The notes under the pieces are model-generated. The model saw nothing but the letters and a program-made list of their open reading frames with translations, made no database searches and was not told the DNA's origin. 49,921 nt of DNA from Halorubrum saccharovorum DSM 1137. Its GTDB lineage: Archaea; Halobacteriota; Halobacteria; Halobacteriales; Haloferacaceae. Below are positions 1 to 8,175 of this stretch, piece after piece. Both the position numbers and the translations under genes were made by a program. Each line of letters begins with the position of its first letter. Position 1 is the first letter of the stretch. The DNA lies in NCBI RefSeq assembly GCF_000337915.1, contig NZ_AOJE01000020.1, positions 63,418-113,338 on the forward strand. The letters run 5' to 3'.

Positions 1-76
1 CTCTGTCACTCCGCCTCGTCTCTGTCACTCCGCCTCGTCTCTGTCACTCCGCCTCGTCTCTGTCACTCCGCCTCGT
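1..76. repeat. 19-bp tandem repeat, four copies, after the NaPRTase gene
   Basis: Four exact head-to-tail copies of a 19-bp unit (CTCTGTCACTCCGCCTCGT) occupy 1-19, 20-38, 39-57 and 58-76. The first 13 bases recur at 77-89, across the stop codon of the neighbouring minus-strand gene. The array may extend left of the window. There are no unique spacers, so it is not a CRISPR. Confidence 0.95.
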
Positions 77-81
77 CTCTG

Positions 82-1239
82 TCACTCCGTTCCGTACCCC
101 ACCGCCTCCGCGTCCGCGAGCGCGCGCTCCGCCGCTGCGTCGAGGTCGAACGCGTCGTCGGCGACCACGTCGCCGTCGCGGATCACCGGCTCCATGAGCG
201 ACTCGGCGCCCTCGGGGCCCGAGCGGTCCGCCAACCCGACCGCGTGGGCGCCGTCGGCGGTGCGGTACACGTCCTTCGCGTCGGAGAGCTTGCCGCGCTT
301 GGCGGCCGGCTCTCCATCGACTTCCACCACGTCGAGCGCGAAGTCGACCGGGTCGGCGTTCGAGACGTACCCGCCCACGCCGAACCCGTCGACGACGTCG
401 CGAAGCCCGCGGAGGTCGTCGGGACCGAGCCCGCCGGAGACGTACACGTCGATATCCGCGTGACCGCGGACGTCCAGCTCCCACTGCACCTCCCGAACGA
501 TGTGCCGGAAGTCGCCGCGGCGCGAGCCGGTGGTGTCGAGCCGGACGCCGTCGAGGCGATCGCCAAGCGTCTCGACCGCGCGCAACACCTCGTCGACCTC
601 GTCGGAGTAGGTGTCACACAGCGCGATCCGCGGGACCGACTCGTCGACGGCCTCGTCGAAGGCGCGCCACGCGGCCTCCTGTTCGCCCCGACCGAAGCAG
701 ATGGCGAGGGCGTGGGGCATCGTCCCCGACGCCTCTCGGCCGATCAGGTCGCCGGCGGCGACGTGCGAGAACCCGTCGAACCCGGCCAGGAGCGCCGAGC
801 GCTCGACCGCCGCGGTCATCGAGGGATGGACGTGGCGCGCGCCGAACGAGAGGACCTGCGACTCCGGCGCCGCGACCCGACAGTCGAGGGCCGCGGTGGC
901 GATCCCGGAGGCGTGCGAGAGGAAGCCGAGGAGCGAGGTCTCCAGCCGCGCGAACGCGAGGTACGGCCCCTCGATCCGCATCACCGGGCCGCCGTCGAAC
1001 AGCCGCCCCTCCGGGATCGCGTCGACGTCGACGGTTCGGCCTTCCAAGAGCGCGACCGCGTCTTTCAACCCGGCGAACAGCTCGAAGTCGCCGTCGGGGA
1101 ACTGGTCCGCGGTGACCTCGACGACGACGCGAGGATTTCTCCCCGCGTGTTCCAAGGCGGCCTCGGTCCGTTCGAAGTACGCGTCGGTCGCCCGCCCCTC
1201 GCGGACCGCGGCCGCGTCGACGATGTCGAAGTCGGTCAT
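82..1239 (-). CDS. pncB: Nicotinate phosphoribosyltransferase
   Basis: This 385-residue cytoplasmic enzyme should convert nicotinate plus PRPP to nicotinate mononucleotide, the committing step of the Preiss-Handler NAD salvage route. The sequence fits the short archaeal form. It has an N-terminal alpha/beta region, a central segment with SHASGIATAALDCRVAAP and SFGARHVHPSM (the phosphoribosyl-binding and catalytic His region), and the barrel motifs VRLDTTGSRRGDF and YVSGGL. The ATG at 1237-1239 is the first Met and sits at the end of a clean ORF. A nicotinamidase, which makes its substrate, lies about 2 kb away on the other strand. Its stop codon is itself embedded in the sequence of the flanking 19-bp repeat. 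The family call is firm. The symbol is by function, because archaeal enzymes differ from bacterial PncB in sequence. Confidence 0.9.
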   Translation of the reverse strand: MTDFDIVDAAAVREGRATDAYFERTEAALEHAGRNPRVVVEVTADQFPDGDFELFAGLKDAVALLEGRTVDVDAIPEGRLFDGGPVMRIEGPYLAFARLETSLLGFLSHASGIATAALDCRVAAPESQVLSFGARHVHPSMTAAVERSALLAGFDGFSHVAAGDLIGREASGTMPHALAICFGRGEQEAAWRAFDEAVDESVPRIALCDTYSDEVDEVLRAVETLGDRLDGVRLDTTGSRRGDFRHIVREVQWELDVRGHADIDVYVSGGLGPDDLRGLRDVVDGFGVGGYVSNADPVDFALDVVEVDGEPAAKRGKLSDAKDVYRTADGAHAVGLADRSGPEGAESLMEPVIRDGDVVADDAFDLDAAAERALADAEAVGYGTE

Positions 1240-1311
1240 AGCCGACGGTTCGGCCGCGAGGGAGGAAAAGCCCCCTGAGTCGGGCGGGCGACCTCGGCCG
1301 AGCCCGACCGC

Positions 1312-3096
1312 TCAGGGACGCACGCGACGCGCGAAGAGGGCCACCGCCGCGAGCAGGCCGACGAGCGCGGCCGAGACGCCGAATCCGGGCACGCCGTCGT
1401 CGGTGGCGGCGTCGGGACCGGAGCCGCCGTCGTCCGCGTCGCCCCCGTCGGGGCCGGCGTCGTCGCCGTCGGAGTGGTTCCCGTCGTCTGACCCGACCTC
1501 GCCGCCGACGCCGTCGTCCCCGTCAGCCCCGTCACCGTCGTCGTCTCCGTCGTCGGTCGAGGGGAGTTCGAGGTCGGCGTCCGGTCGGAGTTCGAGCACG
1601 TCGGCGGGCTCGGGACCGTGCGCGATCGTCACGGTGGTCCCGTTGCGTTCGACGCCGTAAGCCCCGCGGAAGTCCCCGTCCGCGACCTCGTACACCTCGC
1701 CCGCGGTGTAGTCGTCGCCGCCGTGGGCGGTCAGCATGCGCAGGTACGTCTCCCGGAACTCGGTCGCGTCCGCGGTCGTCTGCCACTCGGTCACCCAGAC
1801 GTACCCGTCCTCTCCGTCGACCGCGGTCGTGTCGTCGCCGCTCCCGTCCGCAGTGGCGTTCCCGTCGTTCCGGTAGGGATACAGCTCGTCGCCCGCCCAG
1901 CCGGCGGTCGACTCGTGTGCGTAGTTGTAGTTCGCGCGGGTCCGGAGCTGCTCGTCCGGCTGCGTGTGAATCCGGATGTTCTCCCGAACCGTCGCGTCCG
2001 GGTCCAACACCGCGTGGCGGTACTCGTAGCTCTGGTACCAGAACATCACGAACATCGACGCCTCGCCGGCGGTGTCCGATCCGTTGACGCCCTGGTCCGG
2101 ATACGTCTCCCAGCCGTCGGTCGCGGTGTCCTCGAAGGCGACCTCGCTGGTCTCGTAGTCGGGGTCGCGGTGTATCACCTCCGAGGTCGCGTTCGGCGGC
2201 CGGTTCATCGTCTCGTTGACGGCGCTCCACCCTCTCTCGTCGACGAGCGATTCGACGTAGAGCGCACCGTCAGAGTACGGCTGAAGGACGGTCTGGAGGA
2301 TGCCGAAGTTGTAGTTGGGGACCGCCCCTCCGCCCCCACCGCCGGAGTCTGGCGGGGCGAGACAGCTCCAGTTGGCGGCACAGCGCGCGTCGTAGCGCTC
2401 CTCGATATGGACCGCCTCGCCCTCGACGATCCCGTCGACCGCGAGGTCGGCGTCCTGCGTGGCCCCGACGTAACGGGGCCGCGTGAGGTCGTGGTACTGG
2501 TCCTGCATCGCGTGGACCAACTCGTGTGCCAGCGTCGACGGGTCGATCTGCGGGTCCTCGCCCTCCGGGACGACGAGGACGATCCGGTCTTGGCCCGGCG
2601 AGTAGAACCCGGAGACCGCGCCGCCGTAGACGCTGTCGATCGCGTCGGACGCGTTCTCGTCCTCGCCGACGACGAACAGCGCCTTCCACACCTGGTCGTT
2701 CCAGCGCCGGAACTCGGCGTCGGAGCCGCCCGTACCCCCGCTCGCGGAGCCGTTCGTGAACTCGGAGCGCGTGACGGTCTCGACCGGCACGTCCTCGCGG
2801 AAGGGGCGCTCTCGGACGTGCTCGACGCGGGCCATCGTCAGGTGCGTCAGCTCTTCCAACTCGGGCTCGGTCAGCCCGTCCGTCTGGTTGAACGCGAGCT
2901 CGTCCTCGTAGTGGGTCCCGTTCCAGCAGCCGACGAGGTCGGTCCCGTCACCGACGCCGCACTCGGCGGCGGTCGCGCTGGCCGGGGCGTCTCCCGCGAT
3001 CGCGGCCCCGGGAGAGACGGCGGCGGCCCCGCCGGCGCCGAGCGAGAGGAGGGCGATCGCGGCCGCGACGAACGAGAGGGTGAGAACCCGTCGCAT
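1312..3096 (-). CDS. Gluzincin-like cell-surface protein (Hvo_1808-like) with PGF-CTERM anchor
   Basis: A 594-residue exported protein. It opens with a Sec-type signal (MRRVLTLSFVAAAIALLSLG). A zinc-peptidase signature HELVH lies at about 191-195, followed 30 residues later by VEGEA (about 224-228), which would supply the glutamate third ligand of a gluzincin. The C-terminus is an Asp/Gly-rich linker, then PGFGVSAALVGLLAAVALFA and a basic tail, the PGF-CTERM signal processed by archaeosortase. I chose the ATG at 3094-3096 rather than the longer ORF because the signal peptide starts there and a TATA-like box lies about 25 nt upstream (3117-3126). It resembles the haloarchaeal family named after Hvo_1808. 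Peptidase activity is inference and its substrate is unknown. Confidence 0.8.
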   Translation of the reverse strand: MRRVLTLSFVAAAIALLSLGAGGAAAVSPGAAIAGDAPASATAAECGVGDGTDLVGCWNGTHYEDELAFNQTDGLTEPELEELTHLTMARVEHVRERPFREDVPVETVTRSEFTNGSASGGTGGSDAEFRRWNDQVWKALFVVGEDENASDAIDSVYGGAVSGFYSPGQDRIVLVVPEGEDPQIDPSTLAHELVHAMQDQYHDLTRPRYVGATQDADLAVDGIVEGEAVHIEERYDARCAANWSCLAPPDSGGGGGGAVPNYNFGILQTVLQPYSDGALYVESLVDERGWSAVNETMNRPPNATSEVIHRDPDYETSEVAFEDTATDGWETYPDQGVNGSDTAGEASMFVMFWYQSYEYRHAVLDPDATVRENIRIHTQPDEQLRTRANYNYAHESTAGWAGDELYPYRNDGNATADGSGDDTTAVDGEDGYVWVTEWQTTADATEFRETYLRMLTAHGGDDYTAGEVYEVADGDFRGAYGVERNGTTVTIAHGPEPADVLELRPDADLELPSTDDGDDDGDGADGDDGVGGEVGSDDGNHSDGDDAGPDGGDADDGGSGPDAATDDGVPGFGVSAALVGLLAAVALFARRVRP

Positions 3097-3116
3097 AGGT
3101 GCGATTACGGCCGACC

Positions 3117-3126
3117 CGATAAGTAG
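3117..3126 (-). promoter_or_regulatory. TATA-like box for the surface protein gene
   Basis: On the minus strand this reads CTACTTATCG, centred about 25 nt before the ATG at 3096, the spacing expected for a leaderless haloarchaeal transcript. Confidence 0.5.
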
Positions 3127-3233
3127 TTTGTCGGTGTGATCGCGGCAGCGGCGCGACCGCGAGCGACACCGGGGTGACATCGGACTGCGAGCGGCGCCGG
3201 TGGTTTTTGAGCCCGGACGCCCAACCTCCGCGC

Positions 3234-3812
3234 ATGCCGTACGACCCGACCGAGACCGCGGTGATCGTCGTCGACATGCAGAACGGGTTCTGTCACCCCG
3301 ACGGGAGCCTCTACGCCGAGCCGAGCGAGGCGGCCGTCGAGCCGGTGACCGCCCTCGTCGACCGCGCCCGCGACGCCGGCGCGAGCGTCGTGTACACCCG
3401 GGACGTGCACCCCCCTGACCAGTTCGAGGACACCCACTACTACGACGAGTTCGACCGGTGGGGCGAGCACGTCGTCGAGGGGTCGTGGGACGCCGAGCTC
3501 GTCGGCGACCTCGACGTACGCGAGGAGGACCACGTCGTCGAGAAGCACACGTACGACGCGTTCTACCAGACGGATCTGGAGGGGTACCTCGACGCGCACG
3601 GCATCGACGACCTGCTGATCTGCGGGACGCTCGCGAACGTCTGCGTGCTCCACACCGCGGGCAGCGCCGGGCTCCGCGACTACCGGCCCGTCGTCGTCGA
3701 GGACGCGCTCGGCTACATCACCGAGGAGCACCGCGAGTACGCGGTCGACCACGCCGACTGGCTGTTCGGCGAGACGGAGGGGCGCGAGTCGATCGCGTTC
3801 GAAGAAGCGTGA
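3234..3812 (+). CDS. pncA: Nicotinamidase (isochorismatase-like cysteine hydrolase)
   Basis: A 192-residue cytoplasmic hydrolase predicted to deamidate nicotinamide to nicotinate, which feeds the phosphoribosyltransferase encoded at 82-1239. The catalytic triad of the family is visible: Asp14 in VIVVDMQNGF, Lys104 in VEKHTYDAF and Cys137 in LANVCVLHTA. Metal-ligand candidates are His59 and His68 in the DVHPPDQFEDTHY segment. The start at 3234 is preferred over an upstream GC-rich extension because TGGTTTTTGA (3201-3210) lies 28 nt upstream, as for a leaderless gene. Other isochorismatase-like amidases are possible, but the NAD-salvage neighbour supports nicotinamidase. Confidence 0.88.
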   Translation: MPYDPTETAVIVVDMQNGFCHPDGSLYAEPSEAAVEPVTALVDRARDAGASVVYTRDVHPPDQFEDTHYYDEFDRWGEHVVEGSWDAELVGDLDVREEDHVVEKHTYDAFYQTDLEGYLDAHGIDDLLICGTLANVCVLHTAGSAGLRDYRPVVVEDALGYITEEHREYAVDHADWLFGETEGRESIAFEEA

Positions 3813-3925
3813 GGCTGAGAAGCGTGACGACGGGAGAGTCGAGGATCTGCTGAGAGATTCGGCGAGTGCGATACCACGGACCGGATGTCGAGCGCCAAAA
3901 TGTCGCCGTCCCTCGTGGTGCGGAG

Positions 3926-6811
3926 CTACCGTACCTCACCCCACGTGCCGACGAGTTCGCCCTCGTAGAACCGACGCTGCTGGAACCCGAGCGCGTTGCA
4001 GATCATCGTATGGCCCATGAACGAGACGGCGTAGTCGGCCATCCCGAACGGGTGGAGCTCACGCTGGTTGGCCGGTGGAAGGATAGAGCCGAGGAGACTG
4101 ATCTCGGCGTCGCCAGCCCCGAGTGACCCGGCGGCCACGCCGTCACCGACGACCTCCTCGCCCTCCGATGACTCCTCGACACCCTGCATCCGTCCGGCGA
4201 TGTCGCCGCCAGCAGCCGTGAAGGCGTCGTCGTCGATGACTGTCGCCGGTTGGTCGTTTTCATTGGGAACGTACCCGATCTGCGGACTCTTCCACATCTC
4301 GCGCTGGAGCGGCCTGATGTCGTCGAGCAGGTAGTGGTCGAAGTCCCGATCCGCCAAGTTCGCGATCCCGACCTCGATCGTCTGGATGTCCTCGGCAGAC
4401 AGCGCTCCGGCGTCCCCCACGTCGAGTCGGTCGAGGAGGTACAGGCCCGTGTCCGTCAACACGAGATCGCCGCCCGCCTCGACAAACTCCTCGATCGCCG
4501 CGACGTACTCGTCGCTGTCACGACCGACATCGTGAGAGACGACGAGTTTGTCGTACCGACGCTTGCCGGAGTTGCCACGCATCAGGCGGCCGATCTGCAC
4601 GTCGTGGACTCGCACACCCTCCATGCTCCCAGACTCCAGGTTCGGTTCGAGGTCGGCGAAGAACTGCATCGGATTGACGACGTACTCCTCCTGGGAGTAC
4701 CCGAAGGCCTCCTCCGGGTCGGGGTGTTCCTCCTCGCTCTCGACGGTGACGAAGTCGGCCTCGACCGCTCCGTCACCGTCGAACTCGATCGACCAGTCGC
4801 CTTCCGCCGGTCTCGGGACGTAGAAGCTCCGGTCGTCCGTCTCGCCGAGATCGATGGTCCGAACGGCTTGCCCTCCCGGATTGATCAGCTTCACGACGCC
4901 CTCGTCGGTCCCGCTGTCTGAGAGTCGCACTGCGAGGGAGTGCGTCCGACTCCGAGCGGGGGCGTCTGCCCGTCCGGACGGGCCCGGCTGCACCGTCCCG
5001 TGTCGGGTTTGGACCTCGGTCGCCCGTTCTCGGCCGGGGGCACCGCCATTTCCGGGACCACCGCCATTTCCGGGGCTCTCGTCGGTGTGCGACAGATCGG
5101 CCGACTTACGGGTGAGTTCCGAGGTCGTTACGTAGGCGGTGTCCTGACCGCCCGTCGCGACCGTCGCGTCGGTGTCCGCTGCGCACATCTCGGCGAACTC
5201 GCGCATCGAGATCCGATAGGTGGTCGCCAAGTGGCGCTCGATGTACGGGCGCCAGTTCACCCAGGCCCGCATCGCGAGTTCGGGGGCGACCGTGACGGCA
5301 CCGAGACCGCCGAACTCCTCGGGCTGACCCGCCCATCCGAGCAGTCCGCCGGTGATGTTGTAGCCCAGCGAGTCGTAGATCGAGCCGTAGTCGAGCAGCT
5401 CGTCCGGAACGTAGTCGTCGGGGTCGCCGAATATGGTGTCCTTCCCCGCACGGGTAGTGTCGGCGGCGATCGCCTCCGGACTCTCCCACCGGTCGGTCAT
5501 CGCCGCGTCGATGCGCTTGTTCACCTCGTCGAGGTTGTGGGTGCCGTCGTGTTCGTAGGCAGCGTTGGACTCGAGGTTCAACACCATCGTGTCCGCGAAC
5601 CCCATCATGTGGTAGTCACAGAGGTACTCGACGTTGTCGTACCCGCGGAGGTGGCCGACGGTCGACAGTGCGTCCGGGACGACATCGTCGTACCCCACGT
5701 CGTAGCCGGGTCGTACGTCGGGGGCGTCCCCGTGGTCGGCCGGCCAGAACGCGGGATTCGCCCATCCGATCGTCGGGTACTGTCGGTTGGTGTCGACTTC
5801 CGACGCGTTCCCTCGGTAGTGGCCGTAATGGGGTGAGCCGAAGAAGGATTCGTACGGGTTCGGTCCGAACTGCGGCTTGCGGACCGTCCAGCCGTCCGGG
5901 TTGACGTAGACCCAGACGATGACGATGTCGTCGAGGAGGTCGGTGAATTCGTCGGCGTCGCCGCTGACGGCGTCCTCGATGATCCGGCTCCCGGCCTCGA
6001 CGCCGGCGCGCTCGTTACCGTGGATGCCGACGATGAAGACCGCCTTGTCCTTCTCCTGGAACGACGCCTCGTCTTGAATGTCGTTGGTGAGTTCCGCGAC
6101 GTAGATGTCCTGCGGGTCGGAGTCGTCGCCGGTGAAGAAGTTCTCCCAGCCGGGCCCCTGCCCGATCCGGTGGACGCGGACCATGTCCGGATACTCCGCC
6201 GCGAGGTGGTCGAGCCCCTGACCCACCTCCGGATGCGAGAGGAAGTCGCGCGCGTTCTCGACGTCGGGGAAGACGCTGTCCGCGTAGGGCTCGTCCAGCC
6301 GCCAGAACGGGTTGGCACCCGGCGAGAAATCGACGTGGTCGATGCCGCCGATCTCGTCGAAGGCGAACGCGAGTTCCTGTGCCGTGACGTTGGCGTGTGC
6401 AGACGGACTGGGACTGTCACGCGTCACCGCCTTCGGCGCTCGGTCGTCCTCGTCGATGTCCCAGTCGGGGTCACCGAACTCGTCGTAGAACGCGTCCAGC
6501 GACCCGCCGTCCGCGAACTCGATCGCGAGAGCGGCCTCGTACTCCGCGGGCGTCGAGTTGACGACGAACTCCGCGAGGTCCGTCATCGAGTCGTCCGTGA
6601 CAGCCATTTGGGCCTCGCTCTGCCCGGCTGCCGCGCCCGGAAGCGAGAGCGCCGCTCCGGTCACGGCCGCAACCCGGAGGAACGTCCGTCGATCGACCGC
6701 CTCACCGTCGAACCTGTCTTCGTCCAGCGCCACCGCCTCTCGATAGGTGTACCGGGACGAGGTACCCGCTCGTTCTCCTGAAGCGTCTTCGCCTGTCTCT
6801 GGTTGTGTCAT
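3926..6811 (-). CDS. Tat-exported M14 zinc carboxypeptidase-like protein with C-terminal amidotransferase-like domain
   Basis: A 961-residue protein. A twin-arginine signal is visible (RRTFLR at 41-46, hydrophobic stretch, cut near AAAGQ), so it should be exported folded. The M14 core runs from about residue 190 to 540. It has zinc-ligand candidates His264 and Glu267 (HGNERAG) and His401 (CDYHMMG), the substrate-carboxylate motif DTNRQY (340-345) and a plausible general base Glu511 in VAPEL. A Gly/Pro-rich linker precedes a beta-rich prepeptidase-like segment (LINPGGQAVRTIDLG). The C-terminal third contains RYDKLVVSHDVG and EFVEAGGDLVLTDTGL, like class I glutamine amidotransferase/ThuA folds. 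Ordinary M14 enzymes are 300-450 residues, so this is a multidomain form. Activity on peptides or cell-wall material is unproven. Confidence 0.8.
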   Translation of the reverse strand: MTQPETGEDASGERAGTSSRYTYREAVALDEDRFDGEAVDRRTFLRVAAVTGAALSLPGAAAGQSEAQMAVTDDSMTDLAEFVVNSTPAEYEAALAIEFADGGSLDAFYDEFGDPDWDIDEDDRAPKAVTRDSPSPSAHANVTAQELAFAFDEIGGIDHVDFSPGANPFWRLDEPYADSVFPDVENARDFLSHPEVGQGLDHLAAEYPDMVRVHRIGQGPGWENFFTGDDSDPQDIYVAELTNDIQDEASFQEKDKAVFIVGIHGNERAGVEAGSRIIEDAVSGDADEFTDLLDDIVIVWVYVNPDGWTVRKPQFGPNPYESFFGSPHYGHYRGNASEVDTNRQYPTIGWANPAFWPADHGDAPDVRPGYDVGYDDVVPDALSTVGHLRGYDNVEYLCDYHMMGFADTMVLNLESNAAYEHDGTHNLDEVNKRIDAAMTDRWESPEAIAADTTRAGKDTIFGDPDDYVPDELLDYGSIYDSLGYNITGGLLGWAGQPEEFGGLGAVTVAPELAMRAWVNWRPYIERHLATTYRISMREFAEMCAADTDATVATGGQDTAYVTTSELTRKSADLSHTDESPGNGGGPGNGGAPGRERATEVQTRHGTVQPGPSGRADAPARSRTHSLAVRLSDSGTDEGVVKLINPGGQAVRTIDLGETDDRSFYVPRPAEGDWSIEFDGDGAVEADFVTVESEEEHPDPEEAFGYSQEEYVVNPMQFFADLEPNLESGSMEGVRVHDVQIGRLMRGNSGKRRYDKLVVSHDVGRDSDEYVAAIEEFVEAGGDLVLTDTGLYLLDRLDVGDAGALSAEDIQTIEVGIANLADRDFDHYLLDDIRPLQREMWKSPQIGYVPNENDQPATVIDDDAFTAAGGDIAGRMQGVEESSEGEEVVGDGVAAGSLGAGDAEISLLGSILPPANQRELHPFGMADYAVSFMGHTMICNALGFQQRRFYEGELVGTWGEVR

Positions 6812-6821
6812 TGTGTAACGT

Positions 6822-6855
6822 GGGTGTCGCCACCGATTAGCAGAGTGACACCTAC
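6822..6855. promoter_or_regulatory. Inverted repeat in the leader of the M14 gene
   Basis: GTGGGTGTC (6822-6830) and GACACCTAC (6847-6855) pair at 8 of 9 positions across a 16-nt gap. The repeat lies between the TATA box and the ATG of the minus-strand M14 gene, so it could be an operator or an mRNA hairpin. Confidence 0.45.
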
Positions 6856-6858
6856 AGG

Positions 6859-6876
6859 CTAATAAGTTTAATCACC
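6859..6876 (-). promoter_or_regulatory. TATA box of the M14 gene
   Basis: The minus strand reads GGTGATTAAACTTATTAG in an AT-rich patch. It is 50-60 nt before the ATG at 6811, so the transcript should have a short leader, unlike most genes here. A second AT tract with seven T (plus strand) lies at 6889-6906. Confidence 0.55.
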
Positions 6877-7083
6877 GCCGTTCACATAGGATTTTTTTAG
6901 TTTATTGTCGAGCTCGCTGACGGGATCAACACGCTCCGGCCGGATCCGCGCCGAGAGGATAGGCGGGAAGCTCGGTGAGCAGTAGGACCGGATCCGACGC
7001 GGTCTCGACGGACTCCCCGACCCCGTTATCAGCCGCGTGAATCGGCGTGTAACCCTTTTTACCGGCGACGGGGACCGTCGCGT

Positions 7084-7659
7084 ATGGAACTCTCTCGACG
7101 CGGTATGCTCGGCGGGGTCGGGGCGGCGCTGGCGGTCGGCGCCGTCGGGTTCGCCGGCGCTACCTCGGTGGCGGACGGCGTGGCGATCGGCGGCGGGACC
7201 GCTTCCGGCTGGGACACGGTCGTCGGCGGTGCGATCGACGGCGACGCGGCCGGCGACGACGAGAGCGACGAGTCCGGGTCGGTCCCGGTCGATCCCGACG
7301 CCCCGTTCGAGGCGCGACTGCTCCGCGACGGCGACGACGACCGACGGCTCTTCGGCGCCGGCGACTTGGACCGCGTTCAGGGCGTGATCGCCGAGGGCGA
7401 CGAACACCTCGTGTACGTCTCGCTCGGCGACGCGGGAATCGACGCGTTACAGGCGGGGCTGGCGGACGCCGGCGCGACGGACGATCCGGAGGGGTTCGTC
7501 GTGTCGATGACGCTCGACGGGACCGAGGTCAGGCGGGTCGAACTGGACGGGGCGACGGTGTCGGCGCTGACCGACGAGGAATGGGGCGGCGTGTTGACGC
7601 TCCCGTTCGGCGAGGAGTCAGTCGCGAAGTCGGTGTACGACTCCTTGGCCGACGCCTGA
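7084..7659 (+). CDS. Secreted or membrane-anchored protein of unknown function
   Basis: A 191-residue protein I do not recognise. The N-terminus (MELSRRGMLGGVGAALAVGA) has a double arginine and hydrophobic core compatible with a Tat or Sec signal. It is followed by a Gly/Asp-rich linker (about 38-75) and a compact alpha/beta domain with VYVSLGDAGIDALQAGLADA and GGVLTLPFGEESVAKSVYDS. The C-terminal domain faintly recalls the P1 head region of SecD-type proteins, but this is weak. CCCTTTTTACC at 7053-7063 lies 26 nt upstream, indicating a leaderless ATG. It is transcribed divergently from the M14 gene. No neighbour gives a function. Confidence 0.65.
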   Translation: MELSRRGMLGGVGAALAVGAVGFAGATSVADGVAIGGGTASGWDTVVGGAIDGDAAGDDESDESGSVPVDPDAPFEARLLRDGDDDRRLFGAGDLDRVQGVIAEGDEHLVYVSLGDAGIDALQAGLADAGATDDPEGFVVSMTLDGTEVRRVELDGATVSALTDEEWGGVLTLPFGEESVAKSVYDSLADA

Positions 7660-7692
7660 CTCCGCGCGACCCACCGGTACGGCGCAACTCCA

Positions 7693-7789
7693 GATCGGTG
7701 CCCCTCCCAGATCGGCGCCCCTCCCGGATCGGCGCCTCTCCCGGATCGGGTCCCTCCCGGATCGGCGCCCCTCCCGGATCGGCGCCCCC
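7693..7789. repeat. 17-bp imperfect tandem repeat
   Basis: About 5.8 copies of GATCGGCGCCCCTCCCG run from 7693 to 7789. One copy (7744-7759) has lost a base and others carry single substitutions. Each unit contains the palindromic GGCGCC or a variant. The array fills the gap between the secreted protein gene and the zinc-finger gene and codes for nothing evident. Confidence 0.9.
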
Positions 7790-7831
7790 GCCGAGGACAG
7801 CGGTTATGCCGGACGGGTCCGTTTGACCGGT

Positions 7832-8014
7832 ATGAGCGACGCCGAGGAGAGGGCGAACGGCGCCGGGGGCGCGGAGAGTGCCGGATCGGGGGCGACAGCC
7901 GACGCCGGCGGCCGGCCCTGTCCCCTGTGTGAGACCCCGATGTACCACCGCCACTGCAAGTACGTCTGCCCGGAGCACGGGGTCGTGTACGACTGCTCCG
8001 ACACCTTCTACTGA
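7832..8014 (+). CDS. Small CPxC zinc-finger protein (HVO_2523-like)
   Basis: A 60-residue protein with an acidic Ala/Gly-rich N-terminal half and a C-terminal zinc finger: CPLC, then MYHRHCKYVCPEHGVVYDC. The Cys/His spacing matches a haloarchaeal micro-protein family named after HVO_2523. In Haloferax volcanii, from memory, that gene also lies next to a phytoene synthase gene, which fits the order here. I use the ATG at 7832 rather than a TTG nine bases upstream. CGGTTATGCC at 7801-7810 is the likely TATA element, 27 nt away. The function is not known to me; zinc binding is predicted from the cysteines. Confidence 0.8.
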   Translation: MSDAEERANGAGGAESAGSGATADAGGRPCPLCETPMYHRHCKYVCPEHGVVYDCSDTFY

Positions 8015-8076
8015 CGCCGGCGATCGCGGCGGGAGAACCCGACCGCCGGCGGCCGGTGAGGCATCCACCGGATATC

Positions 8077-8128
8077 GAACTGTGCTGTGCGAACTGTTAT
8101 GTTCTTGCAGTCCGACCCGTATGTTATG
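8077..8128 (+). promoter_or_regulatory. Repeat-rich promoter region of phytoene synthase
   Basis: GAACTGT occurs at 8077-8083 and 8091-8097 (14-nt period). GAAC-TGTTAT-GTTC (8091-8104) forms an inverted repeat, and TGTTATG occurs at 8095-8101 and 8122-8128. The latter is the best TATA candidate, about 50 nt before the ATG. These could be regulator sites for carotenoid synthesis; this is inference. Confidence 0.45.
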
Positions 8129-8175
8129 ATTGGCGACCCGCTATCGACCTTCCCTGCCGGCTGTCAGAGGTCAGC

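Noticed and set aside
244-1278. A 344-codon plus-strand frame over the first gene
   Set aside because: It is antisense to the nicotinate phosphoribosyltransferase gene, is Arg/Asp-rich and carries no recognisable domain.
6889-6906. T7 tract as a plus-strand terminator
   Set aside because: No plus-strand gene ends upstream, because the nearest gene is transcribed away from it. It is better read as part of an AT-rich promoter patch.
6868-7407. A 179-codon minus-strand frame ending in KKSYVNGGD
   Set aside because: Most of it is the reverse of the secreted protein gene at 7084-7659, and it runs through the M14 promoter, so it is a shadow frame.
1-7789. Tandem arrays at 1-76 and 7693-7789 as CRISPRs
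   Set aside because: The units are directly adjacent with no unique spacers, and no cas gene is present.
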